Source of the DNA: Shewanella indica
Lineage (GTDB): Bacteria > Pseudomonadota > Gammaproteobacteria > Enterobacterales > Shewanellaceae
Assembly: GCF_002836975.1 (NCBI RefSeq)
Contig: NZ_NIJK01000036.1
Location: forward strand, 42,652-106,651
Length of the DNA stretch: 64,000 nucleotides
Direction of reading: 5' to 3'
The notes under the pieces are model-generated. The model was not told the DNA's origin and searched no databases. It worked only from the letters and a program-made list of their open reading frames with translations. Shown here in pieces: positions 46,516-56,881 of this stretch; within the stretch, counting starts at the first letter, position 1; each line of letters starts with the position of its first letter. The position numbers were made by a program, and so were the translations under genes.

Positions 46516-46779
46516 GGAAGGTGCGAATAAGTCCTCGTGGCACTCTGGCTTGCACAGCAATTGGCGTTCAAGGCATCTGACTGAAGGCATGCCGGGGCAT
46601 GTCGAAGTCGGATAACGCAGAGAGCCGGTTGCTGTGAAAGCCCCGAAGGGCGTAGCTTACAGGCCTGCCTGCTGTGTTGTGCTTCTTGCAAAGGACTAGG
46701 GCCATTTGCGGCGAACCACGCCTTGCATCCAAGCCCGTAAGCCGACGCAGAGCACACATGGGACTTGTTCGCACCTTCC
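46516..46779. mobile_element. IS5-type MITE with TTAG target duplication
   Basis: A 264-bp non-coding element. It starts GGAAGGTGCGAATAAGTC and ends GACTTGTTCGCACCTTCC, imperfect inverted repeats of 18 bp that match the known IS5 terminus GGAAGGTGCGAATAAG. Both sides carry TTAG (46512-46515 and 46780-46783), fitting the 4-bp YTAR duplication of IS5. No transposase frame is present, so it must have been moved in trans. A partial copy lies at 33023-33119. Confidence 0.92.
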
Positions 46780-46783
46780 TTAG

Positions 46784-46920
46784 CTTTCACTTTTTTATCA
46801 ATAGCCTACACAAGTCTGCCCGTGGGATAAAGCCCGACAAAAGTACACTATAACCCTAAGCTGTAAATGCCGCAGTCCAACTGCTAAGATAGCGCCACCT
46901 TCAGGACAGAGGATCCCCAA
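46784..46920. other. Upstream region of the FKBP gene
   Basis: No gene seen between the MITE and the FKBP start. A CACTATAACC segment near 46848 could be a -10 for the FKBP gene; this is weak. Confidence 0.35.
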
Positions 46921-47391
46921 ATGAGAATGTTGCTTGCTGTGGTGGTTATCGCCGCAGTTATTTTTTACTTTTTCACCACTATGAATGGCCAGAAACTGGC
47001 AAAAGAGAATGTTGCCAAGGGCGAGGTATTTCTTGAGGCCAACAAGCATAAAGAGGGGGTGGTCACCACAGACTCGGGGCTGCAGTATCAGTTACTGCAC
47101 AAGGGGCAAGGCCAGGTTCATCCGGGTCCCAAGGATAAGGTGACAGTGCACTACCATGGCACCCTGATTGACGGCACTGTGTTTGACAGCTCGGTCGATC
47201 GCGGTGAGCCCATCGCCTTTCCACTCAATCAGGTGATCAAGGGCTGGACCGAAGGGGTTCAGTTGATGACAGAAGGCGACAAGATGCGCTTCTTTATTCC
47301 CAGCAGTCTGGGCTACGGCAATCGCTCTGCCGGCTCGATCCCGCCGGGTTCGGTACTGATTTTTGATGTGGAGTTGCTCAAGATCAACTGA
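46921..47391 (+). CDS. FKBP-type peptidyl-prolyl cis-trans isomerase, membrane-anchored
   Basis: A 156-residue protein with an N-terminal hydrophobic helix (MLLAVVVIAAVIFYFF, residues 3-18) acting as anchor or signal, then an FKBP domain: PKDKVTVHYHGTLIDGTVFDSS, PIAFPLNQVIKGWTEGVQLM, KMRFFIPSSLGYGNR and PPGSVLIFDVELLKI. These are the complete active-site blocks (Tyr, Phe, Trp, Asp). It probably assists folding in the periplasm. AGAGGATCC precedes the ATG. Confidence 0.95.
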   Translation: MRMLLAVVVIAAVIFYFFTTMNGQKLAKENVAKGEVFLEANKHKEGVVTTDSGLQYQLLHKGQGQVHPGPKDKVTVHYHGTLIDGTVFDSSVDRGEPIAFPLNQVIKGWTEGVQLMTEGDKMRFFIPSSLGYGNRSAGSIPPGSVLIFDVELLKIN

Positions 47392-47402
47392 CAATCCCCA
47401 AC

Positions 47403-47430
47403 AACAAGCCCGGCCAAAGCCGGGCTTGTT
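47403..47430 (+). terminator. Terminator after the FKBP gene
   Basis: AACAAGCCCGGC and GCCGGGCTTGTT form a perfect 12-bp stem with a 4-nt loop, 12 bp after the stop. Confidence 0.85.
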
Positions 47431-47533
47431 AATTGGCACTTTTCTCACTCAAACCCAACTCTCACAACACGCTCCCTTATTTACGAGTTTGCAACTCCGG
47501 GCCTCGTCCATTCAGAATCTGGATGCTGGCAAC

Positions 47534-48034
47534 TCAGGGCGCCAGCGCTTCACGGGTAAATTCCGAGTGGTCACACTCGGGGCAGTCGGGAATAACGCCT
47601 GGAAACTCAAAGTCCATCTCATGGCCGCAGTTACTGCAGACCATTTTACCCTGACTGACGATATCGCCGCTCTGATAATAGCCATGGTGTTTGAATTCAT
47701 GGGCCAGTTCGTGCCACTCCACCTGGCTGCGGTCGCTGATTTCACCCAACCAGTGCCAGAGGGTATTTTCCAGCGTCAGCATAGTAGGGCTGTAACTGAT
47801 GTCATCTTCCGTTTGGCTCTGAATATAGCTGGCGATATCCCGCTTGAGGAATTCCTCGACCAGAGACAGCTCGGCCTCACCGGCCTGCTGCTTGATAGCC
47901 AAATACTCTTTCCCTTCCTTGATAGAATTAAATAAGCTCTTCACTGTCAATGAGTTATCTTGGTCATACTGTTGTTTGACTCTGTCAATCAAGGCCTGAT
48001 ACAGCGCCAGTAACTCCGTACTTCTCTCACTCAT
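47534..48034 (-). CDS. Zinc-ribbon protein, YbeL/DUF1451 family
   Basis: A 166-residue protein. The N-terminal part is helical; the C-terminus has a rubredoxin-like zinc ribbon with C133/C136 (CSNCGHEM) and C151/C154 (CPECDHSEF). The DUF1451 family includes E. coli YbeL, which is also encoded beside leuS. I chose the ATG at 48034, with GGAG about eight bases upstream, over a TTG two codons earlier. Function unknown. Divergent from leuS. Confidence 0.9.
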   Translation of the reverse strand: MSERSTELLALYQALIDRVKQQYDQDNSLTVKSLFNSIKEGKEYLAIKQQAGEAELSLVEEFLKRDIASYIQSQTEDDISYSPTMLTLENTLWHWLGEISDRSQVEWHELAHEFKHHGYYQSGDIVSQGKMVCSNCGHEMDFEFPGVIPDCPECDHSEFTREALAP

Positions 48035-48156
48035 GGCCAATACTCCTTTAAGACGAACCTTTCTTAATGACTCACTTCTGGTTTATTCTATGCAGATCTA
48101 AACGGCGCAGTATAGCGCGCATGTCAAAATAATGGGCGGCATTGCCGAAAAACCTG

Positions 48157-50736
48157 ATGCAAGAGCAATATAATCCCTCAGAAATCGAAGCCAAAGTGCA
48201 AACGCACTGGGCAGAAAAGAAAACTTTTGAAGTCACCGAAGATCCGAGTAAAGAGAAGTTCTACTGTCTCTCTATGTTCCCCTATCCTTCAGGTCGGCTG
48301 CATATGGGACACGTGCGTAACTACACCATAGGTGACGTAGTTTCCCGTTTCCAGCGTCTGCAGGGTAAAAATGTGCTTCAGCCCATCGGCTGGGATGCCT
48401 TCGGTCTACCGGCAGAAAATGCCGCGATCAAGAACGCCACTGCGCCGGCGCCTTGGACCTATGAAAACATAGATTACATGAAGAACCAGCTGAAAATGCT
48501 GGGTTTTGGCTACGACTGGAGCCGTGAAATTGCCACCTGTACCCCGGAATACTATCGCTGGGAACAGTGGTTCTTCACCAAACTGTATGAAAAAGGCTTG
48601 GTGTACAAGAAGACCTCTTCGGTCAACTGGTGCCCCAATGACCAGACAGTGCTGGCCAACGAGCAGGTTATCGATGGTTGCTGCTGGCGCTGCGACACTG
48701 TAGTGGAGCAGAAAGAGATCCCTCAGTGGTTCATCAAGATCACTCAGTACGCCGAAGAGCTGTTGAATGATATCGATACCCTCGAAGGTTGGCCTGAGCA
48801 GGTCAAGACCATGCAGCGTAACTGGATTGGTCGCTCCGAAGGGGTCGAGATGACCTTCAAGGTGGCTGGTTCTGACGATAGCTTCGACATCTACACCACA
48901 CGTCCGGATACCGTGATGGGCGTGACCTATGTGGCCATTGCCGCCGGTCACCCGCTGGCCGAGAAAGCCGCCGCCAACAACCCGGCGCTGGCAGCCTTTG
49001 TTGAAGAGTGCAAGCAGAGCACCGCCTCCGAGGCCGAGCTGGCCACTATGGAGAAAAAAGGTGTTGATACCGGCCTCAAGGCGATCCACCCGCTGACAGG
49101 CGAAGAAGTCCCGGTTTGGGCCGCCAACTTTGTCCTGATGAACTATGGTACCGGCGCCGTAATGTCGGTTCCCGGCCACGACCAGCGTGACTATGAATTC
49201 GCCACCAAGTATGGCCTGGCGATCAAGGGCGTGATTAAGCCTGCCGATGGCGAGCTGGATATCTCTGAAGCCGCTTACACTGAAAAAGGCATACTGTTCA
49301 ACTCGGCCGAGTTCGATGGTCTGGACTTTGAAGCCGCCTTCAACGCCATCGCCGACAAGCTGAGTGCCGAAGGCAAAGGCAAGCGCCAGGTTAATTTCCG
49401 TCTGCGCGACTGGGGCGTCAGCCGCCAGCGTTACTGGGGCGCACCTATCCCTATGGTGACTCTTGAAGACGGCACTGTGATGCCGACGCCGGAAGAACAA
49501 CTGCCGGTCATTCTGCCGGAAGATGTGGTCATGGATGGGGTCCAAAGCCCAATCAAGGCCGACAAAGAGTGGGCCAAAACCACAATCAACGGCCAAAATG
49601 CCCTGCGCGAAACCGACACCTTCGACACCTTTATGGAGTCCAGCTGGTACTATGCCCGCTACTGCTCGCCCAAGGCAGATCAGATGCTGGATCCAGCCAA
49701 GGCCGACTACTGGCTGCCGGTAGATCAATACATAGGCGGTATCGAACACGCCTGTATGCACCTGTTGTACTTCCGCTTCTTCCACAAACTGCTGCGCGAT
49801 GCCGGTTTGGTTAACTCCAATGAGCCTGCCAAGCGCCTGTTGACCCAAGGCATGGTACTGGCCGATGCTTTCTACTACAGCAACGAGAAAGGCGCCCGCG
49901 TTTGGGTATCGCCACTGGAAGTGACTGTGGTTGAGAAAGACGACAAGGGTCGGATCCTCAAGGCGGTGGACAGCGAAGGCCATGAACTGACTTACACCGG
50001 CATGAGCAAGATGTCCAAGTCGAAAAACAATGGTATCGATCCGCAAGTGATGGTGGAGAAGTACGGCGCAGATACTGTGCGACTGTTCATGATGTTTGCC
50101 GCACCACCGGAGCTGACATTGGAATGGCAGGAGTCAGGCGTGGAAGGTGCCCACCGCTTTATCAAGCGTCTGTGGAAACTGGCCCACGACCATATATCCA
50201 AGGGCGAAGCTCCAGCGCTGGATATCGCGGCACTGACCGGCGAGCAGAAAGCGCTGCGTCGCGAACTGCACAAAACCATCGCCAAGGTGACCGACGATAT
50301 CGGCCGCCGTCAGATGTTCAACACCGCCATTGCTGCTGTGATGGAACTGATGAATGCGCTGCAAAAGGCTCCACAGGAAACCGAGCAGGACAGAGCCCTG
50401 ATGGCCGAAGCCCTGTCGGCCATTGTGCGTCTCTTGTACCCCATCACCCCGCACCTGAGCTTCAACCTGTGGCAGGAGCTGGGAATGGAAGGCGATATCG
50501 AGTCAGCCAGCTGGCCTGAAACCGACGAATCCGCACTGGTCGAAGACAGCAAGCTTATCGTGGTGCAGGTCAACGGTAAGCTCAGAGCCAAGATCACTGT
50601 GGCGGCCGATGCTGCCAAGGAAGAGGTCGAAGCCCTGGGTCTGGCCGATGAACAGGTGATGAAGCACACCGAAGGCAAGACCATCCGCAAGGTGATCTAT
50701 GTTCCCGGCAAACTGCTGAACATAGTCGCCAACTGA
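48157..50736 (+). CDS. leuS: Leucyl-tRNA synthetase
   Basis: An 859-residue class I aminoacyl-tRNA synthetase. The HIGH motif is HMGH in [15 protein letters not shown] (near residues 42-54) and the KMSKS loop is [10 protein letters not shown] (near 619-628). The CP1 editing domain contains the threonine-rich [28 protein letters not shown] matches the E. coli start MQEQY, so I use the ATG at 48157 and not the earlier TTG. It heads the leuS-lptE-holA-nadD series. Confidence 0.98.
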   Translation: MQEQYNPSEIEAKVQTHWAEKKTFEVTEDPSKEKFYCLSMFPYPSGRLHMGHVRNYTIGDVVSRFQRLQGKNVLQPIGWDAFGLPAENAAIKNATAPAPWTYENIDYMKNQLKMLGFGYDWSREIATCTPEYYRWEQWFFTKLYEKGLVYKKTSSVNWCPNDQTVLANEQVIDGCCWRCDTVVEQKEIPQWFIKITQYAEELLNDIDTLEGWPEQVKTMQRNWIGRSEGVEMTFKVAGSDDSFDIYTTRPDTVMGVTYVAIAAGHPLAEKAAANNPALAAFVEECKQSTASEAELATMEKKGVDTGLKAIHPLTGEEVPVWAANFVLMNYGTGAVMSVPGHDQRDYEFATKYGLAIKGVIKPADGELDISEAAYTEKGILFNSAEFDGLDFEAAFNAIADKLSAEGKGKRQVNFRLRDWGVSRQRYWGAPIPMVTLEDGTVMPTPEEQLPVILPEDVVMDGVQSPIKADKEWAKTTINGQNALRETDTFDTFMESSWYYARYCSPKADQMLDPAKADYWLPVDQYIGGIEHACMHLLYFRFFHKLLRDAGLVNSNEPAKRLLTQGMVLADAFYYSNEKGARVWVSPLEVTVVEKDDKGRILKAVDSEGHELTYTGMSKMSKSKNNGIDPQVMVEKYGADTVRLFMMFAAPPELTLEWQESGVEGAHRFIKRLWKLAHDHISKGEAPALDIAALTGEQKALRRELHKTIAKVTDDIGRRQMFNTAIAAVMELMNALQKAPQETEQDRALMAEALSAIVRLLYPITPHLSFNLWQELGMEGDIESASWPETDESALVEDSKLIVVQVNGKLRAKITVAADAAKEEVEALGLADEQVMKHTEGKTIRKVIYVPGKLLNIVAN

Positions 50737-50753
50737 GAAAAAACAGGACATCC

Positions 50754-51263
50754 ATGCTGAAACTATCTTTAAGCGTGAAGCAGTTGATGTTCGCCCTGCT
50801 GGCACTGGTCGTTATGACCAGTGCCGGTTGCGGCTTTCAACTCCAGGGAAGTTATTCCATTCCGCCCGAGCTCAGCAAGCTGAGCCTGGAGAGCAGCGAC
50901 AAATACAGCGAGCTGAGCCGCCTGGTGCGTGAACGTCTGCGTCTCAACAATGTCGGCATAGAGGAACCCGCCAAGGGCATTCCCCGGCTGGTGCTGCTGA
51001 GCGACACTCTGGAGCGCTCAACCTTGTCGCTCTACCCCACAGGCAACGTCGCCGAATATGAACTCATCTACCATGTGCGTTTTGCCGTGTCTCTGCCGGG
51101 CAAGGAAGCACAGCCTTTCGATGTGGAAATCCGCCGCGATTATCTCGACGACCCCCGCACCGCCTTGGCCAAGAGCCGCGAGATGGAGTTGCTGGTCAAA
51201 GAGATGCGCATTCAGGCCGCCGATAACATCATCCAGACTCTGGCCGCCATCGAGGTGAACTGA
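50754..51263 (+). CDS. lptE: LPS assembly lipoprotein LptE
   Basis: A 169-residue outer-membrane lipoprotein that forms the plug of the LptD LPS translocon. Signal sequence plus lipobox SAGC ending at C26, then GFQLQGSYSIPPELSKLSLES, the LptE/RlpB pattern. The C-terminal helix VKEMRIQAADNIIQTLAAI is also typical. It follows leuS by 17 bp, and its TGA overlaps the holA ATG. Confidence 0.95.
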   Translation: MLKLSLSVKQLMFALLALVVMTSAGCGFQLQGSYSIPPELSKLSLESSDKYSELSRLVRERLRLNNVGIEEPAKGIPRLVLLSDTLERSTLSLYPTGNVAEYELIYHVRFAVSLPGKEAQPFDVEIRRDYLDDPRTALAKSREMELLVKEMRIQAADNIIQTLAAIEVN

Positions 51264-52294
51264 TGCGGGTCTATCCGGATCAGTTACACCGGCAGTTGTC
51301 GCCGCTGAAATCCTGCTATCTGCTGCTGGGCGACGATCCCTATCTGCTGGACAGCAGTAAGCGGCAAATCCTGGCTGCCGCCCGTAGCCAAGGCTTTGAA
51401 GAAAGATTACAACTAACTCAGGAAGCCAACTTCAACTGGCAGGATCTCGCCAACGAATGGCACGCCATGAGCCTGTTTGCCAGTCGCAGGATCATAGAGC
51501 TCAACCTGCCACAGGCCAAGCCGGGCGCCGATGGCGGCGCCATGCTGCAAAGCCTTATCGCTGAACAAAACCCGGATATCTTGCTTATCATCGACGGCCC
51601 CAAGCTTGGCCGCGATCAGCAAAACAGCAAATGGTTCAAGGCCCTGGACAGTCAAGGTCTTTATGTTCCTTGCGCCACCCCCGAAGGGGCTCAGTTCCAG
51701 CGCTGGCTCGACGGCCGTATTCAATACTATCGGCTCAATCTCAAAAACGATGCCAGAGCCATGCTGTATGCCCTCTACGAAGGCAATCTGCTGGCGGCCG
51801 ATCAGGCGATGCAACTGCTGCAACTGCTGGCCGGCGCCCGTCCTGTGGACAGCGAAGAGTTGAGCCGCTACTTCGAAGATCAATCCCGCTTCAGCGTGTT
51901 TCAATTGACCGATGCCCTGCTGGCCAACCAACAGGATAAGGCCCAGCATATCCTCGCCCAGCTCAAGGCCGAAGAAACCGCCATGCCCATTATCCATTGG
52001 GCGCTGCAAAAAGAGCTGACCTTGCTGCTGACGCTGCAATCGGCCCGCAGTCAGGGCGAGAGCCTCAATAGCCTGTTCGGCAAGCATAGAATTTGGGACA
52101 AGCGCAAGCCGCTCTATCAGGGCGCCCTCACCCGGCTGAGCCTGGAAGCCATAGAGTCCATGCTGGCTATCGCCTCCAAGCTGGAGCTGGCACTGAAACA
52201 GCAAGGCCAGGAAAACTGGACCGGCCTGTCCCATCTGTGTTTGCTGTTCGATCCCAAGGCGGCGCGCCATCTTGGCCATATTGAGTTCGACTGA
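51263..52294 (+). CDS. holA: DNA polymerase III delta subunit
   Basis: A 343-residue clamp-loader subunit. It opens the beta clamp as part of the DnaX complex. Blocks are RVYPDQLHRQLS, CYLLLGDDPYLLDSSKRQIL, LLIIDGPKLGRDQQNSKWFKAL and a C-terminal collar with LSLEAIESMLAIASKLELALKQQG. Normal length. It overlaps lptE by one base and precedes nadD by nine. Confidence 0.95.
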   Translation: MRVYPDQLHRQLSPLKSCYLLLGDDPYLLDSSKRQILAAARSQGFEERLQLTQEANFNWQDLANEWHAMSLFASRRIIELNLPQAKPGADGGAMLQSLIAEQNPDILLIIDGPKLGRDQQNSKWFKALDSQGLYVPCATPEGAQFQRWLDGRIQYYRLNLKNDARAMLYALYEGNLLAADQAMQLLQLLAGARPVDSEELSRYFEDQSRFSVFQLTDALLANQQDKAQHILAQLKAEETAMPIIHWALQKELTLLLTLQSARSQGESLNSLFGKHRIWDKRKPLYQGALTRLSLEAIESMLAIASKLELALKQQGQENWTGLSHLCLLFDPKAARHLGHIEFD

Positions 52295-52303
52295 GGAGAC
52301 AGG

Positions 52304-52960
52304 ATGCGTATCGGGCTGATGGGCGGTACTTTCGACCCTGTTCATTATGGTCACCTCAAACCCGCGGCCGAAGTCAAAGCCCGGCTAGAGCTGGATAAGC
52401 TCTGGTTGCTGCCGAACCATATTCCGCCGCACAAGGCCAAGGCCACCGCCAGCAGCGAGCAGCGCCTGGCCATGCTTAAACTGGCCTGCGACGAGTTCCC
52501 CGATATGGACATTTGCGATATCGAGCTCAAGCGCAATGCCCCCTCCTACAGTGTCGCGACGCTGGAAGCGCTGCAGCAGGCTTTCCCAGGCGCCGAATTT
52601 CAATTCATCATGGGTACAGATTCCTTGCTGTCGCTGCCGAGCTGGCATCAATGGCAGCGGCTGTTTTCCCTGTGTAACCTGGTGGTTTGCCAGCGCCCGG
52701 ACTGGCACCTGCCAAAGGACGCCGAAATCCAAACCGAACTGGCCCAAAGAAGCTGCTCAGTCACCCAGGCCTTGGCAGCAAGAGACAAGGGCCAACATCA
52801 AAGCGGCAAAATCATCAGCCTCTCGGTCAAGCCGCAGCCCTTCTCCTCCACGGCCATTCGCCGCGCCATCGCCGCCGGTAACATTAATGCCTGCCGCGCC
52901 GCCATGCCCAAAGCCGTGCTCGAATATATAGTTACAAACCGTCTCTATCTTGGCGGTTAA
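52304..52960 (+). CDS. nadD: Nicotinate-nucleotide adenylyltransferase
   Basis: A 218-residue enzyme that adenylates nicotinate mononucleotide in NAD synthesis. The nucleotidyltransferase signature is GGTFDPVHYGHL at 8-19, with LLPNHIPPHK, FIMGTDSLLSLPSWHQW and the ISxTxxR motif FSSTAIRRAI. GGAGA precedes the ATG. Confidence 0.97.
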   Translation: MRIGLMGGTFDPVHYGHLKPAAEVKARLELDKLWLLPNHIPPHKAKATASSEQRLAMLKLACDEFPDMDICDIELKRNAPSYSVATLEALQQAFPGAEFQFIMGTDSLLSLPSWHQWQRLFSLCNLVVCQRPDWHLPKDAEIQTELAQRSCSVTQALAARDKGQHQSGKIISLSVKPQPFSSTAIRRAIAAGNINACRAAMPKAVLEYIVTNRLYLGG

Positions 52961-53051
52961 CTGCGGTGGATGGGCGATAAATCCTATGGGACTTGCCCGC
53001 CAGCGCTGATATACTACTGCGCTTGATCAAAAACATGAGAGGATCTTCAGC

Positions 53052-53381
53052 GTGCAAGGCACAGAACTGAAACAATTTGTTGTCGACAAGGTCGATGATC
53101 TCAAGGCCCGGGACATAGTCGTGCTGGATGTCAGCAAAAAGTCCAACGTGACCGACTTTATGGTTATCTGCTCAGGCACATCCAAGACCCATGTTCGCGC
53201 CATTGCTGAAAATGTAGTTGCCGAAGCCAAACAAGCCGGTATGCAACCTCAGGGCGTAGAAGGCCGCGACAGCAGCGACTGGGTTCTGGTGGATCTGGGT
53301 GATGTGATTCTGCATGTGATGCAGGAGCAAACCCGCGAACATTACCAGTTGGAAAAACTCTGGTCTGACGCCAACGCCTGA
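53052..53381 (+). CDS. rsfS: Ribosomal silencing factor RsfS
   Basis: A 109-residue protein binding uL14 to block subunit joining. The family blocks are [57 protein letters not shown] and [13 protein letters not shown], identical in layout to YbeB. The frame starts with GTG after GGATCTTCAGC. A TGATATACT at 53009-53017 in the 91-bp gap may be a promoter -10. Its stop overlaps the rlmH start by one base. Confidence 0.96.
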   Translation: MQGTELKQFVVDKVDDLKARDIVVLDVSKKSNVTDFMVICSGTSKTHVRAIAENVVAEAKQAGMQPQGVEGRDSSDWVLVDLGDVILHVMQEQTREHYQLEKLWSDANA

Positions 53382-53851
53382 TGAAACTGCAACTCGTTGC
53401 CGTAGGCACCAAAATGCCGGACTGGGTCAGCAAGGGTTTCGCCGAGTACCAGCGCCGCTTCCCCAGGGACATGGCGCTGGAGCTGGTTGAAATCCCCGCC
53501 GGCAAGCGGGGCAAGAATGCCGATATCGCCCGTATTCTGCAAAAAGAGGGCGAAGCCATGTTGGCCGCGATCCCCAAGGGCAACCATATCGTCACTCTGG
53601 ATCTGCCGGGCAGGAACTGGACGACTCCGGAGCTCGCCTCTGCCATGGAAAAGTGGCAGCTCGATGGCCGGGATGTCAGCCTGCTGATAGGCGGCCCGGA
53701 AGGCCTGGCTCCTGCCTGTAAACAAGCCGCCAGCCAAAGCTGGTGTCTGTCGGCCCTGACCCTGCCCCACCCTTTGGTGAGAGTCGTGGTGGCTGAGAGT
53801 CTGTACCGGGCCTGGAGCATCAACAACAATCATCCCTACCACAGGGAATAA
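53381..53851 (+). CDS. rlmH: 23S rRNA pseudouridine(1915) N3-methyltransferase
   Basis: A 156-residue SPOUT methyltransferase acting on Psi1915 of 23S rRNA. The cofactor knot is [15 protein letters not shown] ([11 protein letters not shown]) with [26 protein letters not shown] and the invariant C-terminus HPYHRE. Coupled to rsfS by a one-base overlap. Confidence 0.97.
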   Translation: MKLQLVAVGTKMPDWVSKGFAEYQRRFPRDMALELVEIPAGKRGKNADIARILQKEGEAMLAAIPKGNHIVTLDLPGRNWTTPELASAMEKWQLDGRDVSLLIGGPEGLAPACKQAASQSWCLSALTLPHPLVRVVVAESLYRAWSINNNHPYHRE

Positions 53852-53914
53852 GGCACCCAAGAGCCACTTGCTTTAGCTGACTTTGCATTAACTGTTTGAG
53901 CCGGAGAGAATCCA

Positions 53915-55783
53915 TTGCCGCGTAGAAAGCGAATAACCATGCATGATCACGCCGCCGAGGCGGCACTGTTCAAACGCCGGGCGCTGTTTACCTTTGTCTG
54001 CGTGGTCGCTTTGCTCAGCCTGTTGCTCGGCAATCTTTACTATCTGCAGGTGGTGTCTTTCAAAGACTACGAAACCCGCTCCAATGATAACCGTATCCGA
54101 GTGGTACCGCTGGCACCCAGCCGCGGCCTGATCTATGACCGCAACGGCAAGCTGCTGGCAGAGAACCTGCCCTTCTACACCCTGGAAGTGATCCCGGAGA
54201 AGGTGAAGAACATGCAGCAGACGCTGGATGAACTCTCAACCGTTATCGACCTCAGTCAGGATGAGCGCGACAGCTTCACCGAGTCACTGAAATATCACCG
54301 CCGCTTCAAGCCCTTGCCGCTCAAGACCAGGCTGACGGAAGATGAGGTGGCGCTGTTCAGTGTTAACCAACACAGGTTCGATGGTTTCTATGTCGATGCC
54401 GGTCTCAAACGCCACTACCCCTACAGCAGCCTGCTGACCCATGTGCTCGGCTATGTCGGCAAAATCAACTCCAGAGACAGAGACGCGCTGGAACGCTCCG
54501 GCAGTTGGAAAAACTATGCAGCCACCAAGGACATAGGCAAACAGGGTATAGAAAAGTTCTATGAGAGCCTGCTCCACGGCCTGCCCGGGCATTTGGAGGA
54601 AGAGGTCAACAACCTGGGGCGCAGTGTCCGCACCCTCAAGGTGACCCAGCCCGAGCCCGGACAGGATATCTACCTGACACTGGATCTGCAGCTGCAGCAA
54701 AAGGCCACCGAACTGCTGGATGGCCGCCGCGGCTCAATCGTGGCGATAGACCCAAGAGACGGCGGTATTCTGGCCATGGTCTCCAGCCCCAGCTATGACC
54801 CGAACCAATTTGTGCACGGGATCAGTTCAAAAGCCTACAGCGAGCTGCTCAACAGCCGCTCGCGTCCCCTGATTAACCGCGCAACCCAAGGGCAATATGC
54901 CCCGGCCTCCACGGTCAAGCCGCATCTGGCGCTCCTGGGGCTGGAAGATCAAACCATTAGCGAGAAGACCCGCATCTGGGATCCCGGCTTCTGGCAGATC
55001 CCAGGGGTCGACCGAAAATATCGCGACTGGAAACGCTGGGGCCACGGCTGGGTGGATGTCTATGACTCCATAGTCCACTCCTGCGATACCTTCTACTACG
55101 ACATGGCCTACAAGGTGGGCATCGACAAGATCTCCGGCTTTATGGATCAATTCGGTTTCGGTCAGAATACCGGGGTGGATATCTTCGAAGAGTCTGCCGG
55201 GGTAATGCCATCGAGGGACTGGAAACGCCTCAAGTACAACCAACCTTGGTACATAGGCGACACCATCTCGGTCGGGATTGGTCAGGGTTACTGGACCACC
55301 ACGCCTTTGCAGCTGGCCAATGCCACAGCCATTTTGGCCAACCGCGGCAAGCGTTTTACCCCGCACCTGCTCAAGGCCATCAAGGACAACACAGCCCGCA
55401 TCGAGACGCCGGTGGATGAAAGGCCACCGATAGTGCTGAAAAACAAAAACAACTGGGAGATCATCAACGAAGCCATGCGCCGCACCGCGCAGAAGAGTCG
55501 CTTCACCGATGCCAGTTATACTGCGGCGATGAAGACAGGTACCGCCCAGGTCTTCAGCGTTGCCGAAGATGAGAAGTATGATGCGGACACCATTGACGAG
55601 CATCTGCGCGATAACGCGCTGATCATCGCCTATGCCCCCTACGAAGATCCAAAAATTGTGCTGGCGGTGGTACTGGAAAACGCCGGTTGGGGTGGCGCCA
55701 ACGCCGGGCCGGTTGCCCGGGCCATGCTGGACGAATATCTGCTACGGGATACCTGGGAGTTGAAACATGAGCCACAGCCGTAA
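53915..55783 (+). CDS. mrdA: Penicillin-binding protein 2 (elongasome transpeptidase)
   Basis: A 622-residue class B PBP that crosslinks peptidoglycan during rod elongation. An N-terminal membrane helix ([23 protein letters not shown]) is followed by the dimerisation domain ([20 protein letters not shown]) and the transpeptidase domain. The active-site serine is S332 in ASTVK (SxxK), with the KTG motif in [10 protein letters not shown] use the TTG at 53915, with GGAGAG six bases upstream; an ATG eight codons in is possible. Overlaps rodA by 17 bp. Confidence 0.96.
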   Translation: MPRRKRITMHDHAAEAALFKRRALFTFVCVVALLSLLLGNLYYLQVVSFKDYETRSNDNRIRVVPLAPSRGLIYDRNGKLLAENLPFYTLEVIPEKVKNMQQTLDELSTVIDLSQDERDSFTESLKYHRRFKPLPLKTRLTEDEVALFSVNQHRFDGFYVDAGLKRHYPYSSLLTHVLGYVGKINSRDRDALERSGSWKNYAATKDIGKQGIEKFYESLLHGLPGHLEEEVNNLGRSVRTLKVTQPEPGQDIYLTLDLQLQQKATELLDGRRGSIVAIDPRDGGILAMVSSPSYDPNQFVHGISSKAYSELLNSRSRPLINRATQGQYAPASTVKPHLALLGLEDQTISEKTRIWDPGFWQIPGVDRKYRDWKRWGHGWVDVYDSIVHSCDTFYYDMAYKVGIDKISGFMDQFGFGQNTGVDIFEESAGVMPSRDWKRLKYNQPWYIGDTISVGIGQGYWTTTPLQLANATAILANRGKRFTPHLLKAIKDNTARIETPVDERPPIVLKNKNNWEIINEAMRRTAQKSRFTDASYTAAMKTGTAQVFSVAEDEKYDADTIDEHLRDNALIIAYAPYEDPKIVLAVVLENAGWGGANAGPVARAMLDEYLLRDTWELKHEPQP

Positions 55784-56870
55784 ACCCAATATCTGGCAGA
55801 AGATGCATATCGATCTGCCACTGCTGCTAGGCATCCTGGGCCTGATGGGCTTTGGCCTGTTCGTCATCTATTCTGCCAGCGGCGAAGACCTGGCCATGAT
55901 GGAGCGGCAGCTATTCCGTATGGGATTGTCCCTTGGACTAATGTTGATCCTTGCCCAGATTAACCCCGAGGTATTTCGCCGCTGGGCTCTGCCCATCTAT
56001 CTTGCCGGGGTCGCGCTGCTGCTGGGGGTGCATTTCTTCGGTGAGATCAACAAGGGCGCCCAACGCTGGCTCAATCTGGGCTTTATGGAGTTTCAGCCGT
56101 CTGAGCTGATGAAACTGGCGTTCCCGATCACCATGGCCTGGTTTATCTCCAAGTTTCCCTTGCCGCCGAAGAAGCGTTATCTGGCCGGTGCCGGGGTGAT
56201 TTTGCTGATCCCCACTCTGCTTATCGCCAAACAACCGGATCTCGGTACCTCAATTCTGGTGGCCGCCTCGGGGATCTTTGTGCTGTTTCTCTCCGGTATG
56301 AGCTGGGCCATTGTCGGTGGTTTTATTGCCGCCGTGCTGGCGCTGCTGCCGATTCTATGGTTCTTTTTGATGCACGACTACCAGCGCAATCGAGTGATGA
56401 CCTTGCTGGATCCCGAGGCCGATCCACTCGGTACCGGCTACCACATCATTCAGTCCAAAATTGCCATAGGCTCGGGCGGACTCTGGGGCAAAGGCTGGCT
56501 CGATGGTACTCAGTCGCAGCTGGAATTTTTGCCGGAGCGCCACACCGACTTTATCTTCGCCGTGATCGGCGAGGAGTTTGGCCTCATCGGCAGTCTGCTA
56601 CTGTTGGCGCTTTATCTCTATGTGATCGGCCGCGGCCTGGTGATCGCCTCCAGAGCCCAAACCAGCTTTGCCCGCTTGCTGGCCGGCTCGCTGACCCTCA
56701 CCTTCTTCGTTTATGTGTTTGTGAATATCGGCATGGTGTCCGGTATTTTGCCCGTAGTGGGAGTCCCGCTGCCGCTGATAAGTTATGGCGGCACCTCTAT
56801 GCTGACATTGATGGCCGGTTTTGGCATTCTAATGAGTATTCACACCCATAGACGCTTCATCGACAGATAG
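55767..56870 (+). CDS. mrdB: Rod-shape SEDS glycosyltransferase RodA
   Basis: A 367-residue SEDS protein that polymerises lipid II with PBP2. About ten membrane helices. Family blocks are [77 protein letters not shown] and [16 protein letters not shown]. It overlaps the end of mrdA, consistent with stoichiometric co-production. Confidence 0.97.
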   Translation: MSHSRKPNIWQKMHIDLPLLLGILGLMGFGLFVIYSASGEDLAMMERQLFRMGLSLGLMLILAQINPEVFRRWALPIYLAGVALLLGVHFFGEINKGAQRWLNLGFMEFQPSELMKLAFPITMAWFISKFPLPPKKRYLAGAGVILLIPTLLIAKQPDLGTSILVAASGIFVLFLSGMSWAIVGGFIAAVLALLPILWFFLMHDYQRNRVMTLLDPEADPLGTGYHIIQSKIAIGSGGLWGKGWLDGTQSQLEFLPERHTDFIFAVIGEEFGLIGSLLLLALYLYVIGRGLVIASRAQTSFARLLAGSLTLTFFVYVFVNIGMVSGILPVVGVPLPLISYGGTSMLTLMAGFGILMSIHTHRRFIDR

Positions 56871-56881
56871 GAACGCCTTAG

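Noticed and set aside
48406..50046. 546-codon frame antisense to leuS
   Set aside because: A shadow of a strongly conserved gene on the opposite strand; the protein resembles nothing and lacks a start site.
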